A DNA stretch of 64,000 nucleotides from Brienomyrus brachyistius (GCF_023856365.1 NW_026042402.1:186001-250000); one strand, 5' to 3'. Numbered from the stretch's first letter, positions 1-10,624 are shown. The notes: generated by a model not told the origin, from the letters alone. Numbers and translations are program-made.

Positions 1-329
1 TTCTATATATCCTGGGAGAGATCTCTCTATTAGCGAACGGGAATACTTGTTATGAGGTTCTAACCTAAATTATGTTGCGCTTGGACATAAGACCGATAGC
101 TTAGTTACCTATCAGGATCATACTCGTATGTGTGTGCCTGCTTTAGACAAAGCAAGTTTAACACAACTTTGCGCTGTGAGCCAAGTGTGTGTCATTTAGA
201 AATTGGGAGTCTCCTGTGCTTGAGACCCGCCGTGGTTAAGCACCATTTGCGACGAGATATAGTGCACTCACAATTTAAATCTGTCGCCGTAACGCGTGCG
301 CCGTCTCGCTTCAGTAATTGTTTTAAGGG
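1..329. repeat. 329-bp long-range repeat, left copy
   Basis: This stretch recurs in the same orientation at 27391-27719 with no mismatch that I could find by eye. After it the copies diverge abruptly: here into the tRNA-bearing array, there into a lead-in to the 46-bp minisatellite. The left edge is cut by the window. The short ORF inside (130-333) is present in both copies only because the DNA is duplicated. It may be part of a larger repeat or an LTR; I could not assign it to a family. Confidence 0.85.
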
Positions 330-879
330 GTGATGACGAAGATGACGAATTTACTTTCCTGAAGAGGAGCAGGATGGGTCACGCGTTCTGTAAGATTTGT
401 CTCCCACGGGGAAGGAACGATGTCAGTCGGCATGAAAAATCCAAGTCATTAGTGAATGACAGAGCCGCATGAGTGAACATGAAAAATTAATAGAAAATAA
501 ATGACAAATGGTTATTTTATATTTTATATATTTTATATATTTATATTTATATTATATTTTATATAATTTATATTATTTTATATTTCCTGTCTTAAAATGT
601 AAGGGATACACATGGTCATTTCCGTTGTTTCCTGTTTCCTGCGAGAGTGATACTGACTGCTAGCGCGCGAACTTTGAAACCATAGATATCACCTAAATAA
701 TAATTCGAGTTAAGTCATTGGGAAAAAGCTTCGCAAGATTAATAATCCTCCAAAATAAATAAATAAAATTTCCCAGACCCCGACGGATTAATCACCTACG
801 CAAGTACCGACCCACGATCTTCGTTCAATTAAGAAGGTGCTTCCAGCCTTACAGCCTCAGTTTACGTAAGTACAACGCC

Positions 880-1557
880 ATGTCTACTGTTCCGTGTTCT
901 GAGTGTAATATGTTTAGCTATTCTTCTCCAGTCATTAGCGGTATTTATACATGTGAGAAGTGTCAGTTAGTCGCTAGACTGACGGAGAAGATTGTAGTGT
1001 TAGAGGGACGTATCCGGACGTTACATAACATTCAGGAGAATGAGAGTTTTATTGACTCAGTATTAGCGGCTCCGGATATGTCCGCGATAGCCAGTAAGTC
1101 TCCCCCTGCTCCGGCAGCAGAGCCTTCGCAGCAAGGCGAGTGGGTGACGACCCGGCGGCATAGTCGCAAATCCAAACCAAACTTACACCGGCACCATTCG
1201 CCTATCCGCGTTTCCAACAGGTTCTCCCCACTCAGTGAAACTCCCACTGAGACGCCTGTTGAAAGTGCTCTAATAATTGGTGATTCTATTCTAAGAAACG
1301 TGAGAGTAGCGACTCCAGCGACCATTGTAAATTGTCTCCCGGGTGCCAGAGCGACCGACATCTCGGCAAATTTAAAAGTGCTGGCTAAAAGTAAACGTAA
1401 ATACTCTCAGATAGTTATCCACGTCGGCACTAATGATGTCCGATTGAGGCAATCGGAGATCACAAAGGCAAATTTTAAAGAGGTGTGCAACATTGCGAAG
1501 AAGATGTGTGTGTCAGTAACGTGCTCTGTCCAGACTAAAAACTCAAGTCCAGACTAA
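880..1557 (+). pseudogene. LINE ORF1-like protein with partial SGNH-esterase domain
   Basis: The 225-residue frame opens with a CxxC-x(n)-CxxC-like zinc-binding start (residues 6-31) followed by a short coiled-coil-like stretch and a Ser/Pro-rich linker. From about residue 130 it reads as an SGNH/GDSL hydrolase: GDSIL is the nucleophile block and HVGTND the GxND block. Such esterase domains are typical of ORF1 in CR1/L2-clade fish LINEs. The C-terminal Asp-x-x-His block is missing, because the frame ends shortly after the GxND block in unrelated residues. It is thus a truncated copy with no catalytic triad. It belongs to the element at 610-2326. Confidence 0.7.
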
Positions 1558-2124
1558 AAACACACCTGTTTAGTTTAGCGTATAGGGACACTAGTTCTAG
1601 CCCTAGCTAACTCTTCACTCCCAGGCAGACCTGTAGTGTGAGGTGTAGAGCTGGGTGGGGATCGGTGCCATTGGCTTTGGATGAACTGGATTGTCAGTGC
1701 TGTCACTCTAGCTTTGCAATCTCTTGTGGAACTGGAGTGCTGACATTTCAGGGACTCCCCATGCCGGCATTCCCACTTGCCTCTCCCTCCTACTGATGCT
1801 GCCATAGCCATATCTGCCGGAGCTTGCAGATTGCACTTCATATTGTACTCACCTAGCTTTTAGCACTGCCAATAGCCTCCTCTACTATGCCTAATTGTAC
1901 ATTTTATTTCCCCTACTCCTCCTGGGGGTGATGCCTGGAGACCTCAATCTATCAAGATATCCAGCACACCCGACCACCACCAGTGACGTCCCTGCATCCA
2001 GCTCGCCGTTCTGATCTTCCATGTATGACCCGCTGCCTTACCTCTGGTTGCCTGGCAATTGGAAGAAGACTCGGCTTCGGCATTGGCTTATCTTCCTTGC
2101 TCTCCTCTCTCTATTTGACTATCC

Positions 2125-2326
2125 CTGCCGGCCCCTGGAGGATGGGCTTCCCCTTTGAGTCTGGTCCCTCTCAAGGTTTCTTCCTTCTAGGGAGTTTTTC
2201 CTTGCCACTGTCGCCTATGGCTTACTCACTGGGGGCTTTGGGTGAGGATACTGTAAAGCGCTTTGAGACAATGTAATGTTGTGATAATGCGCTATATAAA
2301 AATAAATTTGTTTGTTTGTTGTTGTT
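2125..2326 (+). repeat. L2-like 3' tail, copy 1
   Basis: The sequence begins near tgccggcccctggagg and runs through a conserved pyrimidine-rich block to tgcgctatataaaaataa and a TTTG tail. The same tail recurs at 21975-22110 and 31816-31998. From memory this is a widespread LINE-type 3' end in fish; family naming is uncertain. Confidence 0.65.
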
Positions 2327-2795
2327 GATACTGGAGCCTGGTTGCGGTGGTGGGATGGCTCACGGCGGGTGCCGGAAAATTTCCTTTATTTTCAAATCCA
2401 AACCTTGACAGGTATGCTGCTGTTCCAAATCATGGGTGCATGTTACAAGTGCGGAACATATTTTAACTTAGTACTAACTTAGCATCATATTTGATCTGAT
2501 TCGACTGAATATCCCAGGTTTCCATCTCTCATGCATCTGGTGTGACGTGTTTTCAGACTCTCAGGCTGGCGCAAAGAAATCTTACGGGAATTGAACGTCT
2601 CACTCCGGCCAGCTGACCAAAGTTGGTAACCTTGGTATTGTGTGTAGGAGATTCGGTATAACTATAATTTCGTTCTCCATTTACATGCCCGTAGTGTCTT
2701 TAAGTGTTATGTAGTTTTGCCTGAAACGCAAAAATAAAACAAAGCAATTAAAGCCGTAAGTGGCTCAAATTGTGCTGTAGCGATTGAAGAACTTT

Positions 2796-2887
2796 TGTCG
2801 GAAGTTGGATTCGAACCCACGCCTTACTTGGGAGAACAGAATACCAGAATAGAGTAGGTTAAGTCCAGCCTTGGCTTCCAAGCTGAC
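2796..2887 (-). pseudogene. tRNA-Leu-like pseudogene, copy 1
   Basis: On the minus strand the 3' half matches tRNA-Leu well: a B box (GGGTTCGAATCC) and an acceptor end in TTCCGACA. Upstream is an anticodon-stem pair (CTGGA with TTCTGG) enclosing a 14-nt loop that contains TTAA, as if a Leu(UAA) loop held a 7-nt intron. The D arm is shortened. Copies occur at 6813-6904 and 7862-7956. It is probably non-functional, since the D arm is incomplete. Confidence 0.55.
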
Positions 2888-2900
2888 GTTTTTCTACATA

Positions 2901-4069
2901 CACTGAACAAAAATATAAACGCAACACTTTTGTTTTTGCTCCCATTTTTCATGAGATGGACTTAAAGATCTACAATTCATTCCAGATACACAATATTACC
3001 ATTTCTCTCAAACATTTCTCACAAATCAGTCTAAATGTGTGATAGTGAGCACTTCTGCTTTGCTGAGATAATCCATCCCACCTCACAGGTGTGCCACATC
3101 AAGATGCTGATCTGACATCATGGGTAGTGCACAGGTGTACCTTATACTGCCCACAATAAAAGGCCACCCTGGAATGTGCAGTTTTGTCTCACAGCAAAAT
3201 GCCACAGATGCCACAAGCATTGAGGGAGCGTGCAATTGGCATGCTGACAGCAGGAATGTCAACCAGATCTGTTGCTCGTGCATTGAATGTTCATTTCTCA
3301 ACCATAAGCCGTCTCCAAAGGCGTTTCAGAGAATATGGCAGTACATCCAACCGGCCTCACAACCGCAGACCACGTGTAACCACACCAGCCCAGGACCTCC
3401 ACATCCAGCAGGTTCACCTCCAAGATCGTCTGAGACCAGCCACTCAGACAGATAATGCACGGCCCCATGTTGCAAGGATCTGTACACAGTTCTTGGAAGC
3501 TGAAAATGTCCCAGTTCTTGCATGGCCAGCATACTCACCGGACATGTCACCCGTTGAGCATGTTTGGGATGTGCTTGACCGGCGTATACGACAGCGTGTA
3601 CCAGTTCCCACTAATATCCAACAACTTCGCACAGCCATTGAAGAGGAGTGGACCAACATTCCACAGGCCACAATTGACAATCTGATAAACTCTATGCGAA
3701 GAAGATGTGTTGCATTGCATGAGGCAAATGGTGGTCACACCAGATACTGACCGGTTCTGAGTCCCCAGACCCCCAATAAAGCAAAAAACTGCACATTCCA
3801 GGGTGGCCTTTTATTGTGGGCAGTATAAGGTACACCTGTGCACTACCCATGATGTCAGATCAGCATCTTGATGTGGCACACCTGTGAGGTGGGATGGATT
3901 ATCTCAGCAAAGCAGAAGTGCTCACTATCACACATTTAGACTGATTTGTGAGAAATGTTTGAGAGAAATGGTAATATTGTGTATCTGGAATGAATTGTAG
4001 GTCTTTAAGTCCATCTCATGAAAAATGGGAGCAGAAACAAGAGTGTTGCGTTTATATTTTTGTTCAGTA
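2901..4069 (+). mobile_element. Tc1-like element, internally deleted, copy 1
   Basis: The ends are inverted repeats: cactgaacaaaaatataaac at the left, its near reverse complement ending ttcagta at the right. The inverted repeats are long, about 280 bp each (2901-3184 and 3789-4069). A TA dinucleotide flanks each end (2899-2900 and 4070-4071). Sister array units show the unoccupied site with a single TA at 6916-6917 and 7968-7969. Between the repeats lies a shortened transposase frame. At 1169 bp it is shorter than a full-length Tc1 with such long inverted repeats. Confidence 0.93.
3199..3750 (+). pseudogene. Tc1 transposase with internal deletion (183 aa)
   Basis: I start at the ATG of MPQMPQALRE; an upstream extension would need a non-ATG start. 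Residues 1-75 are the N-terminal paired-like helix-turn-helix (MSTRSVARALNVHFSTISRL) and an Arg-rich linker. The frame then jumps from RPATQT directly to DNARPH, the second catalytic Asp block, and continues through SPDMSPVEHVWD, which has the Glu of the DD34E triad, to a normal C-terminus. The part carrying the first catalytic Asp is gone, so it cannot cut DNA, although the DNA-binding part and inverted repeats remain. The copy at 17171-17722 has the same junction. Confidence 0.93.
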
Positions 4070-4393
4070 TATGTGCTTGTGTATCATGGACAGTAAGAGG
4101 GGGCAGGCAAGGAGAGAATTTCTCTCTTTGGGGATCAATAGAGTGTTGTTATTATAACGTCTAAAAAGTATGATGGTCTGTCGATAAATCAATAAGAAAA
4201 TAAATGAAGTCGTTTTCGCGAACACGCTGGAAAAGCCAGGGGCCGGACCGACTGTAGGGGGCGTGGCCAGAGACAGCCATCTCAGGCTGTCAAGTCTCCC
4301 GTTTTGGCCGGGAAACTACCGTATTTTACTTCTCTTTCGCGCCGTCCTCCCGTATTAGTATTTTCCCGTAAATCTCCCTTATATTATATAGTT

Positions 4394-4464
4394 GCTGGAT
4401 AGTGTAGTGGTAAGATCGCCGCCTTTCACACGGGAGACCGGGGTTCGAATCCCGGTTGTGGCCA
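4394..4464 (+). tRNA. tRNA-like sequence (Asp-type body, UUC anticodon), copy 1
   Basis: It has an A box (TAGTGTAGTGG) and a perfect B box (GGTTCGAATCC), and T-rich runs follow that could end Pol III transcription. The anticodon loop CTTTCAC gives anticodon UUC (Glu), but the rest of the body resembles vertebrate tRNA-Asp. The anticodon stem has mismatches at its first and last pairs, and the acceptor stem pairs weakly. It is probably a tRNA pseudogene or tRNA-derived module. The other copies start at 4539, 5315, 6182 and 7240. Confidence 0.6.
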
Positions 4465-4538
4465 AAAATATATTTTATATATTTTATATATTTATATTAT
4501 ATTTATATTATATTTTTTATATATTGTATTATATAGTT

Positions 4539-4609
4539 GCTGGATAGTGTAGTGGTAAGATCGCCGCCTTTCACACGGGAGACCGGGGTTCGAATCCCGG
4601 TTGTGGCCA
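4539..4609 (+). tRNA. tRNA-like sequence, copy 2
   Basis: This is identical to the copy at 4394, from which it is separated by only a 74-bp AT-rich spacer. It is the one place in the array where two tRNA-like copies are adjacent. Confidence 0.6.
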
Positions 4610-5314
4610 GAAACAACTGCTATCACAACTAGAGATTGATGAGGTACAACACGATTGCTACGACAAGGGGGAGCCAGGACGACAGGTCAGGGGGGAGATA
4701 TCATCATCCCCACATTCCGAGATTGGGTACCAAGCCCCATATATATTAGTAGGCTGAATACAAGAGCAGCTGACCTGAGAAATAAGAAATAAGCTAAGCT
4801 GGAAACCTGGACCCTCCGACCAAGAATGCGTGAAGTACCCTCAGAAGGTCTACTAGAAGATGTACGTAGAAGACTACTACAGATCAGCTGATCTACACCA
4901 CAGCAACAGTGATCCTTGAGCTGGACCGTCTTTGAAGACTCCGTAAATCTCCGTATAATAATATATATCTACGGGAACGAGCAGAGAACAAGAACAAGAT
5001 TTGTAAATGTAAGATTTGAAGGACCCGGCATGAAAAATAGAATAGTTCTCGTCATTAGTGAACATGTGTCTCGTCATTGTGTATCATGGACAGTAAGAGG
5101 GGGATCAATAGAGTGTTGTTATTATAACGTCTAAAAAGTATGATGGTCTGTCGATAAATCAATCAGATAAATAATGAAGTCGTTTTCGCTGGAAAAGCCA
5201 TCTCAGGCTGTCAAGTCTCCCATTTTGGCCGGGAAACTACCGTATTTTACTTCTCTTTCGCGCCGTCCTCCCGTATTAGTATTTTCCCGTAAATCTCCCT
5301 TATATTATATAGTT
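4610..5314 (+). repeat. B unit, copy 1
   Basis: A non-coding body starts at agaaacaactgctatcac and ends in the ~250-bp segment that both unit types share upstream of the tRNA-like sequence. It is repeated at 5386-6181. The body matches no family I know. Confidence 0.75.
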
Positions 5315-5385
5315 GCTGGATAGTGTAGTGGTAAGATCGCCGCCTTTCACACGGGAGACCGGGGTTCGAATCCCGGTTGTGGCCA
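5315..5385 (+). tRNA. tRNA-like sequence, copy 3
   Basis: Same sequence as copies 1 and 2, with intact A and B boxes. It lies at the junction between B units. Confidence 0.6.
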
Positions 5386-6181
5386 GAAACAACTGCTATC
5401 ACAACTAGAGATTGATGAGGTACAACACGATTGCTACGAGAAGGGGGAGCCAGGACGACAGGTCAGGGGGGAGATATCATCATCCCCACATTCCGAGATT
5501 GGGTACCAAGCCCCATATATATTAGTAGGCTGAATACAAGAGCAGCTGACCTGAGAAATAAGAAATAAGCTAAGCTGGAAACCTGGACCCTCCGACCAAG
5601 AATGCGTGAAGTACCCTCAGAAGGTCTACTAGAAGATGTACGTAGAAGACTACTACAGATCAGCTGATCTACACCACAGCAACAGTGATCCTTGAGCTGG
5701 AGCCGGACCGTCTTTGAAGACTCCGTAAATCTCCGTATAATAATATATATCTACGGGAACGAGAAAGGAGAAAGCAGAGAACAAGAACAAGATTTGTAAA
5801 TGTAAGATTTGAAGGACCCCCGGCATGAAAAATAGAATAGTGTGAATAGTAGAATAGAATAGAAATAGAATAGAAAAGTAGAATAGAATTAGTGAACATG
5901 TGTCTCGTCATTGTGTATCATGGACAGTAAGAGGGGGATCAATAGAGTGTTGTTATTATAACGTCTAAAAAGTATGATGGTCTGTCGATAAATAATGAAG
6001 TCGTTTTCGCGAACACGCTGGAAAAGCCAGGGTGTAGGGGGCGTGGCCAGAGACAGCCTGCTGACCATCTCAGGCTGTCAAGTCTCCCGTTTTGGCCGGG
6101 AAACTACCGTATTTTACTTCTCTTTCCCGCCGTCCTCCCGTATTAGTATTTTCCCGTAAATCTCCCTTATATTATATAGTT
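5386..6181 (+). repeat. B unit, copy 2
   Basis: About 90 bp longer than copy 1, partly through a small expansion of an AGAATAG motif near 5830-5890. It also retains a stretch of the shared tail that copy 1 lacks. Confidence 0.75.
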
Positions 6182-6252
6182 GCTGGATAGTGTAGTGGTA
6201 AGATCGCCGCCTTTCACACGGGAGACCGGGGTTCGAATCCCGGTTGTGGCCA
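6182..6252 (+). tRNA. tRNA-like sequence, copy 4
   Basis: Same sequence as copies 1-3. An AT-rich block with T runs follows. Confidence 0.6.
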
Positions 6253-6812
6253 AAAATTTATTTTATATATTTTATATATTTATATTTATATTATATTTTA
6301 TATAATTTATATTATTTTATATTTCCTGTCTTAAAATGTAAGGGATACTGGAGCCTGGTTGCGGTGGTGGGATGGCTCACGGCGGGTGCCGGAAAATTTC
6401 CTTTATTTTCAAATCCAAACCTTGACAGGTATGCTGCTGTTCCAAATCATGGGTGCATGTTACAAGTGCGGAACATATTTTAACTTAGTACTAACTTAGC
6501 ATCATATTTGATCTGATTCGACTGAATATCCCAGGTTTCCATCTCTCATGCATCTGGTGTGACGTGTTTTCAGACTCTCAGGCTGGCGCAAAGAAATCTT
6601 ACGGGAATTGAACGTCTCACTCCGGCCAGCTGACCAAAGTTGGTAACCTTGGTATTGTGTGTAGGAGATTCGGTATAACTATAATTTCGTTCTCCATTTA
6701 CATGCCCGTAGTGTCTTTAAGTGTTATGTAGTTTTGCCTGAAACGCAAAAATAAAACAAAGCAATTAAAGCCGTAAGTGGCTCAAATTGTGCTGTAGCGA
6801 TTGAAGAACTTT

Positions 6813-6904
6813 TGTCGGAAGTTGGATTCGAACCCACGCCTTACTTGGGAGAACAGAATACCAGAATAGAGTAGGTTAAGTCCAGCCTTGGCTTCCAAGC
6901 TGAC
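6813..6904 (-). pseudogene. tRNA-Leu-like pseudogene, copy 2
   Basis: Same as the copy at 2796-2887, with intact B box and acceptor 3' strand. It lies in unit A2. Confidence 0.55.
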
Positions 6905-7239
6905 GTTTTTCTACATATGTGCTTGTGTATCATGGACAGTAAGAGGGGGCAGGCAAGGAGAGAATTTCTCTCTTTGGGGATCAATAGAGTGTTGTTATTA
7001 TAACGTCTAAAAAGTATGATGGTCTGTCGATAAATCAATAAGAAAATAAATGAAGTCGTTTTCGCGAACACGCTGGAAAAGCCAGGGGCCGGACTGACTG
7101 TAGGGGGCGTGGCCAGAGACAGCCATCTCAGGCTGTCAAGTCTCCCGTTTTGGCCGGGAAACTACCGTATTTTACTTCTCTTTCCCGCCGTCCTCCCGTA
7201 TTAGTATTTTCCCGTAAATCTCCCTTATATTATATAGTT

Positions 7240-7310
7240 GCTGGATAGTGTAGTGGTAAGATCGCCGCCTTTCACACGGGAGACCAGGGTTCGAATCCCG
7301 GTTGTGGCCA
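7240..7310 (+). tRNA. tRNA-like sequence, copy 5
   Basis: Differs from the other four by one G-to-A change just before the B box (gaccagggttcg). Confidence 0.6.
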
Positions 7311-7861
7311 AAAATATATTTTATATATTTTATATATTTATATTATATTTATATTATATTTTATATAATTTATATTATTTTATATTTCCTGTCTTAAAAT
7401 GTAAGGGATACTGGAGCCTGGTTGCGGTGGTGGGATGGCTCACGGCGGGTGCCGGAAAATTTCCTTTATTTTCAAATCCAAACCTTGACAGGTATGCTGC
7501 TGTTCCAAATCATGGGTGCATGTTACAAGTGCGGAACATATTTTAACTTAGTACTAACTTAGCATCATATTTGATCTGATTCGACTGAATATCCCAGGTT
7601 TCCATCTCTCATGCATCTGGTGTGACGTGTTTTCAGACTCTCAGGCTGGCGCCTGAGAAACGTCTCACTCCGGCCAGCTGACCAAAGTTGGTAACCTTGG
7701 TATTGTGTGTAGGAGATTCGGTATAACTATAATTTCGTTCTCCATTTGCATGCCCGAAGTGTCTTTAAGTGTTATGTAGTTTTGCCTGAAACGCAAAAAT
7801 AAAACAAAGCAATTAAAGCCGATCAGTGGCTCAAATTGTGCTGTAGCGATTGAAGAACTTT

Positions 7862-7956
7862 TGTCGGAAGTTGGATTCGAACTTGGGATGCCTTACTTGG
7901 GAGAACAGAATACCAGAATAGAGTAGGTTAAGTCCAGCCTTGGCTTCCAAGCTGAC
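7862..7956 (-). pseudogene. tRNA-Leu-like pseudogene, copy 3 (T arm damaged)
   Basis: The T-arm side of the B box reads gattcgaacttgggatgcc here, instead of the intact version in the other two copies, so the T stem is broken. Confidence 0.5.
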
Positions 7957-8478
7957 GTTTTTCTACATATGTGCTTGTGTATCATGGACAGTAAGAGGGG
8001 GCAGGCAAGGAGAGAATTTCTCTCTTTGGGGATCAATAGAGTGTTGTTATTATAACGTCTAAAAAGTATGATGGTCTGTCGATAAATCAATAACAATATC
8101 AATGAAGTCAATGTTTATCTAAAGGAATCAGAATTCAGGAAAAGCCAGGGGCCGGACCGAGTGTAGGGGGCGTGGCCAGAGACAGCCTGCTGACTGTTCC
8201 AAATCATGGGTGCATGTTACAAGTCCGGAACATATTTTAACTTAGTACTAACTTAGCATCATATTTGATCTGATTCGACTGAATATCCCAGGTTTCCATC
8301 TCTCATGCATCTGGTGTGACGTGTTTTCAGACTCTCAGGCTGGCGCAAAGAAATCTTACGGGAATTGAACGTCTCACTCCGGTCAGCTGACCAAAGTTGG
8401 TAACCTTGGTATTGTGTGTAGGAGATTCGGTATAACTATAATTTCGTTCTCCATTTACATGCCCGTAGTGTCTTTAAC

Positions 8479-8975
8479 CGGCTGCACAAACTGGATCCGC
8501 CTCCATTACGACACAACTTTGCCCTTATTGGCTTAAGAATTTAGTCACATACATGACGTATATCTGCTATTTCTCCCGAGAAGCAGGTAAAGCAGTGGTA
8601 ACTGCTTTGTAGTTAATTTACCTGGTAAAATTAAGTTTAAATAAATGATATAAATACTGTAATAGTACTCGTGAGCTTTGTTTATTTGTTATTAGTTATT
8701 GTAATGTTGCGCTGCTTTATTTGTTTAATCGTCTAGTCTGTGGAGACATTCAAGTTAATCAAATAAGAATTGCACTGTACACTGTACATGACCATAAAAA
8801 CTTTGTATCCTTGAAATAAATGTTTTTGATCTTTTCCTTGGCAGTTATCTTTTTACACAGGGCCTCTATGTACACGATAGTTTTTTTTTTCACGACTAAC
8901 AGTATGGATCAGGAGTTGGTTATTGTAAAAGAAGTAATGTGCATGCAGGTGATATTTGTATAGATTTATCCACAC
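8479..8975 (+). repeat. Interspersed repeat, copy 1 (possible hAT 3' region)
   Basis: This matches 34974-35463 over about 490 bp, starting at ggatccgcctccattacgac and ending at gtatagattta. The copy at 34974 lies 3' of a BED zinc-finger fragment, so the shared block may be the non-coding 3' end of a hAT transposon. No open frame is apparent. Confidence 0.7.
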
Positions 8976-9039
8976 CCTTGTAGCAGTGCTGCCATTGCAG
9001 TCAGATCTCGCAAACTAGGAGTATTAGTTGTCTTTATTT

Positions 9040-9318
9040 CTCTTTATTTCTTGACGCCAACCCTCTCCATTAATCCGGGCTTGGGACTGGCACCTACCTG
9101 AGCTGGCTTGCTCCCTTAAGTGGCTGGGTTAGGCTAAACTATATATATATATTTACCAAGACTACAATAAAACATCTCGAAATGTGTAGTCTAGCAAAAC
9201 GCAGTTTAAAGAAGGTAGCCTACCTGGCGAAATTGCAAACAAATTAAGGGCGTTAGGCAGCCTTTAGATCCTACCCATCATGCACTGCAGTTTTTTGCTA
9301 ATTCCTCAAATGGAAAAC
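9040..9318 (+). repeat. Interspersed repeat split by a SINE; partner at 21282-21722
   Basis: This repeat is present in inverted orientation at 21282-21722. Shared landmarks include ttgacgccaaccctctcc, catgatgggt-type and ggaaaaccattaaatac stretches. Here it is interrupted by the SINE at 9319-9684 and resumes at about 9685-9705. It is unclassified. Confidence 0.7.
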
Positions 9319-9684
9319 TGTCCATCCATCCATCCATCCATTTTCCAAACCGCTTATCCTACTGGATCGCGGGGGGTCTGGAGCCTATCCCGGAAGCAAT
9401 GGGCACGAGACAGGGAACAACTCAGGATGGCGGGCCAGCCCATCGCAGGGCACACTCACACACTATTCACTCACGCATACACTCCTATGGGCAATTTAGC
9501 AACTCCAATTAGCCTCAGCATGTTTTTGGACTGTGGGGGAAACCAGAGTACCCGGAGGAAACCCCACGATGACATGGGTAGAACATGCAAACTCCACACA
9601 CATGTGACCCAGGTGGAGACTCGAACCCGGGCCCTAGAGGTGTGAGGCAACAGTGCTAACCACTGCACCACCATGCTGCCCCCT
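9319..9684 (-). mobile_element. tRNA-derived SINE with (ATGG)n tail, full length
   Basis: On the minus strand it starts with a tRNA-like head (GGTGGTGCAGTGGTTAGCAC as A box, GGGTTCGAGTCTC as B box), continues through a conserved body and ends with AAGCGGTTTGGAAAATGG and an ATGG tail. It is flanked by an 11-bp direct repeat, aaatggaaaac (9308-9318 and 9685-9695). The related repeat at 21282-21722 has one copy of this stretch and no SINE. Other copies of the family lie at 42452, 60642 and 61876. Confidence 0.92.
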
Positions 9685-10482
9685 AAATGGAAAACCATTA
9701 AATACAAAAGGAAAACAAAAGTGCTGTAAGACTGTATACTTATGTGTATGTTAGTAAAGGCTGTAGCTGACACAACGGACCCCACTAATTAGAAAGGGGT
9801 AATTGTACACATGTGGCATCCAGTATGTTCTTCTATAACAGTTTTTAAAAAAAAAAAAAAACTCACATTACACAAATTGGCACTATCAAAACGAGGATTA
9901 TGGGGAAAATGGGGACTGTGATGGAGATTACATACACGTAGGCATGGTATTTAGTTTTTTTTAATCTGGTCACCTTCCAGAGTAATTGTAAACTAAAACC
10001 ATCTTCACCCTATTTGATTCTTTATAAATGGACAATCAGTCGTGCAGTAAATGGGGGTATAGAGAGACACAGAGCTTGTCTAACAAGAAACCCTGGGAAG
10101 CTAACATTAATAGGGTGGGTATGGATAGCAAAACCATTGATACAGATTACAGATTTATATCTCACCTGAACCCTGGCGGGCTCCGTGCCAATAGGGGTTG
10201 GGATTAGGGTTAGTTAACTTAAGTAGTAATATTGATGTGTATATTCTCCTATTCTCCAGTCAGTGAATCGTGAAACGTAATGTTAATATGTTTCTATACC
10301 TATATGTTCTGCTTAAAAACCCATAAAGGCAAGCACAGTGTTTAGACATTCTGTTACTTAGACTAGTAAACACTAAGATCCTTCAGCTTTCAATTAACCT
10401 GACACAACAGTCTAAACAACAAATGTGTGCCATGTCATTTGTCATCTTTACATCTTGTATCCTTTATATGGTAATTGGATTT

Positions 10483-10548
10483 TCAAGGTGGAATTGCAGG
10501 TCGATCATTTTAAGGATCTAGATGTAAACCTCCCTGGTGTTGCTTTAA
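10483..10548 (+). repeat. 70-bp direct repeat, left copy
   Basis: Pairs with 11813-11878 (ttttcaaggtggaatt to gttgctttaata). The two copies bracket the Gypsy integrase remnant, so they may be LTR residue or copies of the same internal segment. Confidence 0.6.
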
Positions 10549-10624
10549 TATTTTTTTTGCACAATTTGCTTCACACACTTCCTCCAGCAGAGAAGCTTAC
10601 AATACTACACCCCACCAAATGACT

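Larger units (their letters stand above)
610..2326 (+). mobile_element. Internally deleted L2/CR1-like LINE with target-site duplication
   Basis: The element sits in the first A unit and is flanked by a 5-bp direct repeat (gatac, 605-609 and 2327-2331). Sister units at 6344-6348 and 7407-7411 carry one gatac at the same point, so they preserve the empty site. The element starts with a 5' region and an ORF1-like reading frame (880-1557) and ends with an L2-type 3' tail (about 2125-2326) closing in TTTG repeats. No endonuclease or reverse transcriptase lies between. The element therefore has both ends but lacks the core of a LINE, which implies internal deletion and mobilisation by an intact relative. 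Confidence 0.7.
344..8478 (+). repeat. Composite tandem array with tRNA-like sequences (A and B units)
   Basis: Two unit types alternate. A units (about 1.06 kb; 6344-7406 is a clean example) run from an AT-rich block through a non-coding body and a minus-strand tRNA-Leu-like sequence to a plus-strand tRNA-like sequence. B units (4610-5314 and 5386-6181) have a different body but the same last ~250 bp and the same tRNA-like end. The order is degenerate B (344-480), A1 (485-4464, with a LINE and a Tc1 inserted), a second tRNA-like copy, B1, B2, A2, A3 (7407-8180) and a partial A (8190-8478). Sister units are nearly identical, so amplification is recent. No protein gene is evident in the units. 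Confidence 0.85.

Noticed and set aside
3083..3685. Alternative ORFs across the Tc1 element on both strands
   Set aside because: Shadows of the transposase frame and the inverted repeats.
9280..9785. ORFs on both strands
   Set aside because: They are frames through the SINE; the same frames recur in every SINE copy.
10190..10215. Telomere-like gggattagggttag
   Set aside because: Only about two repeats; too short to be an interstitial telomere.
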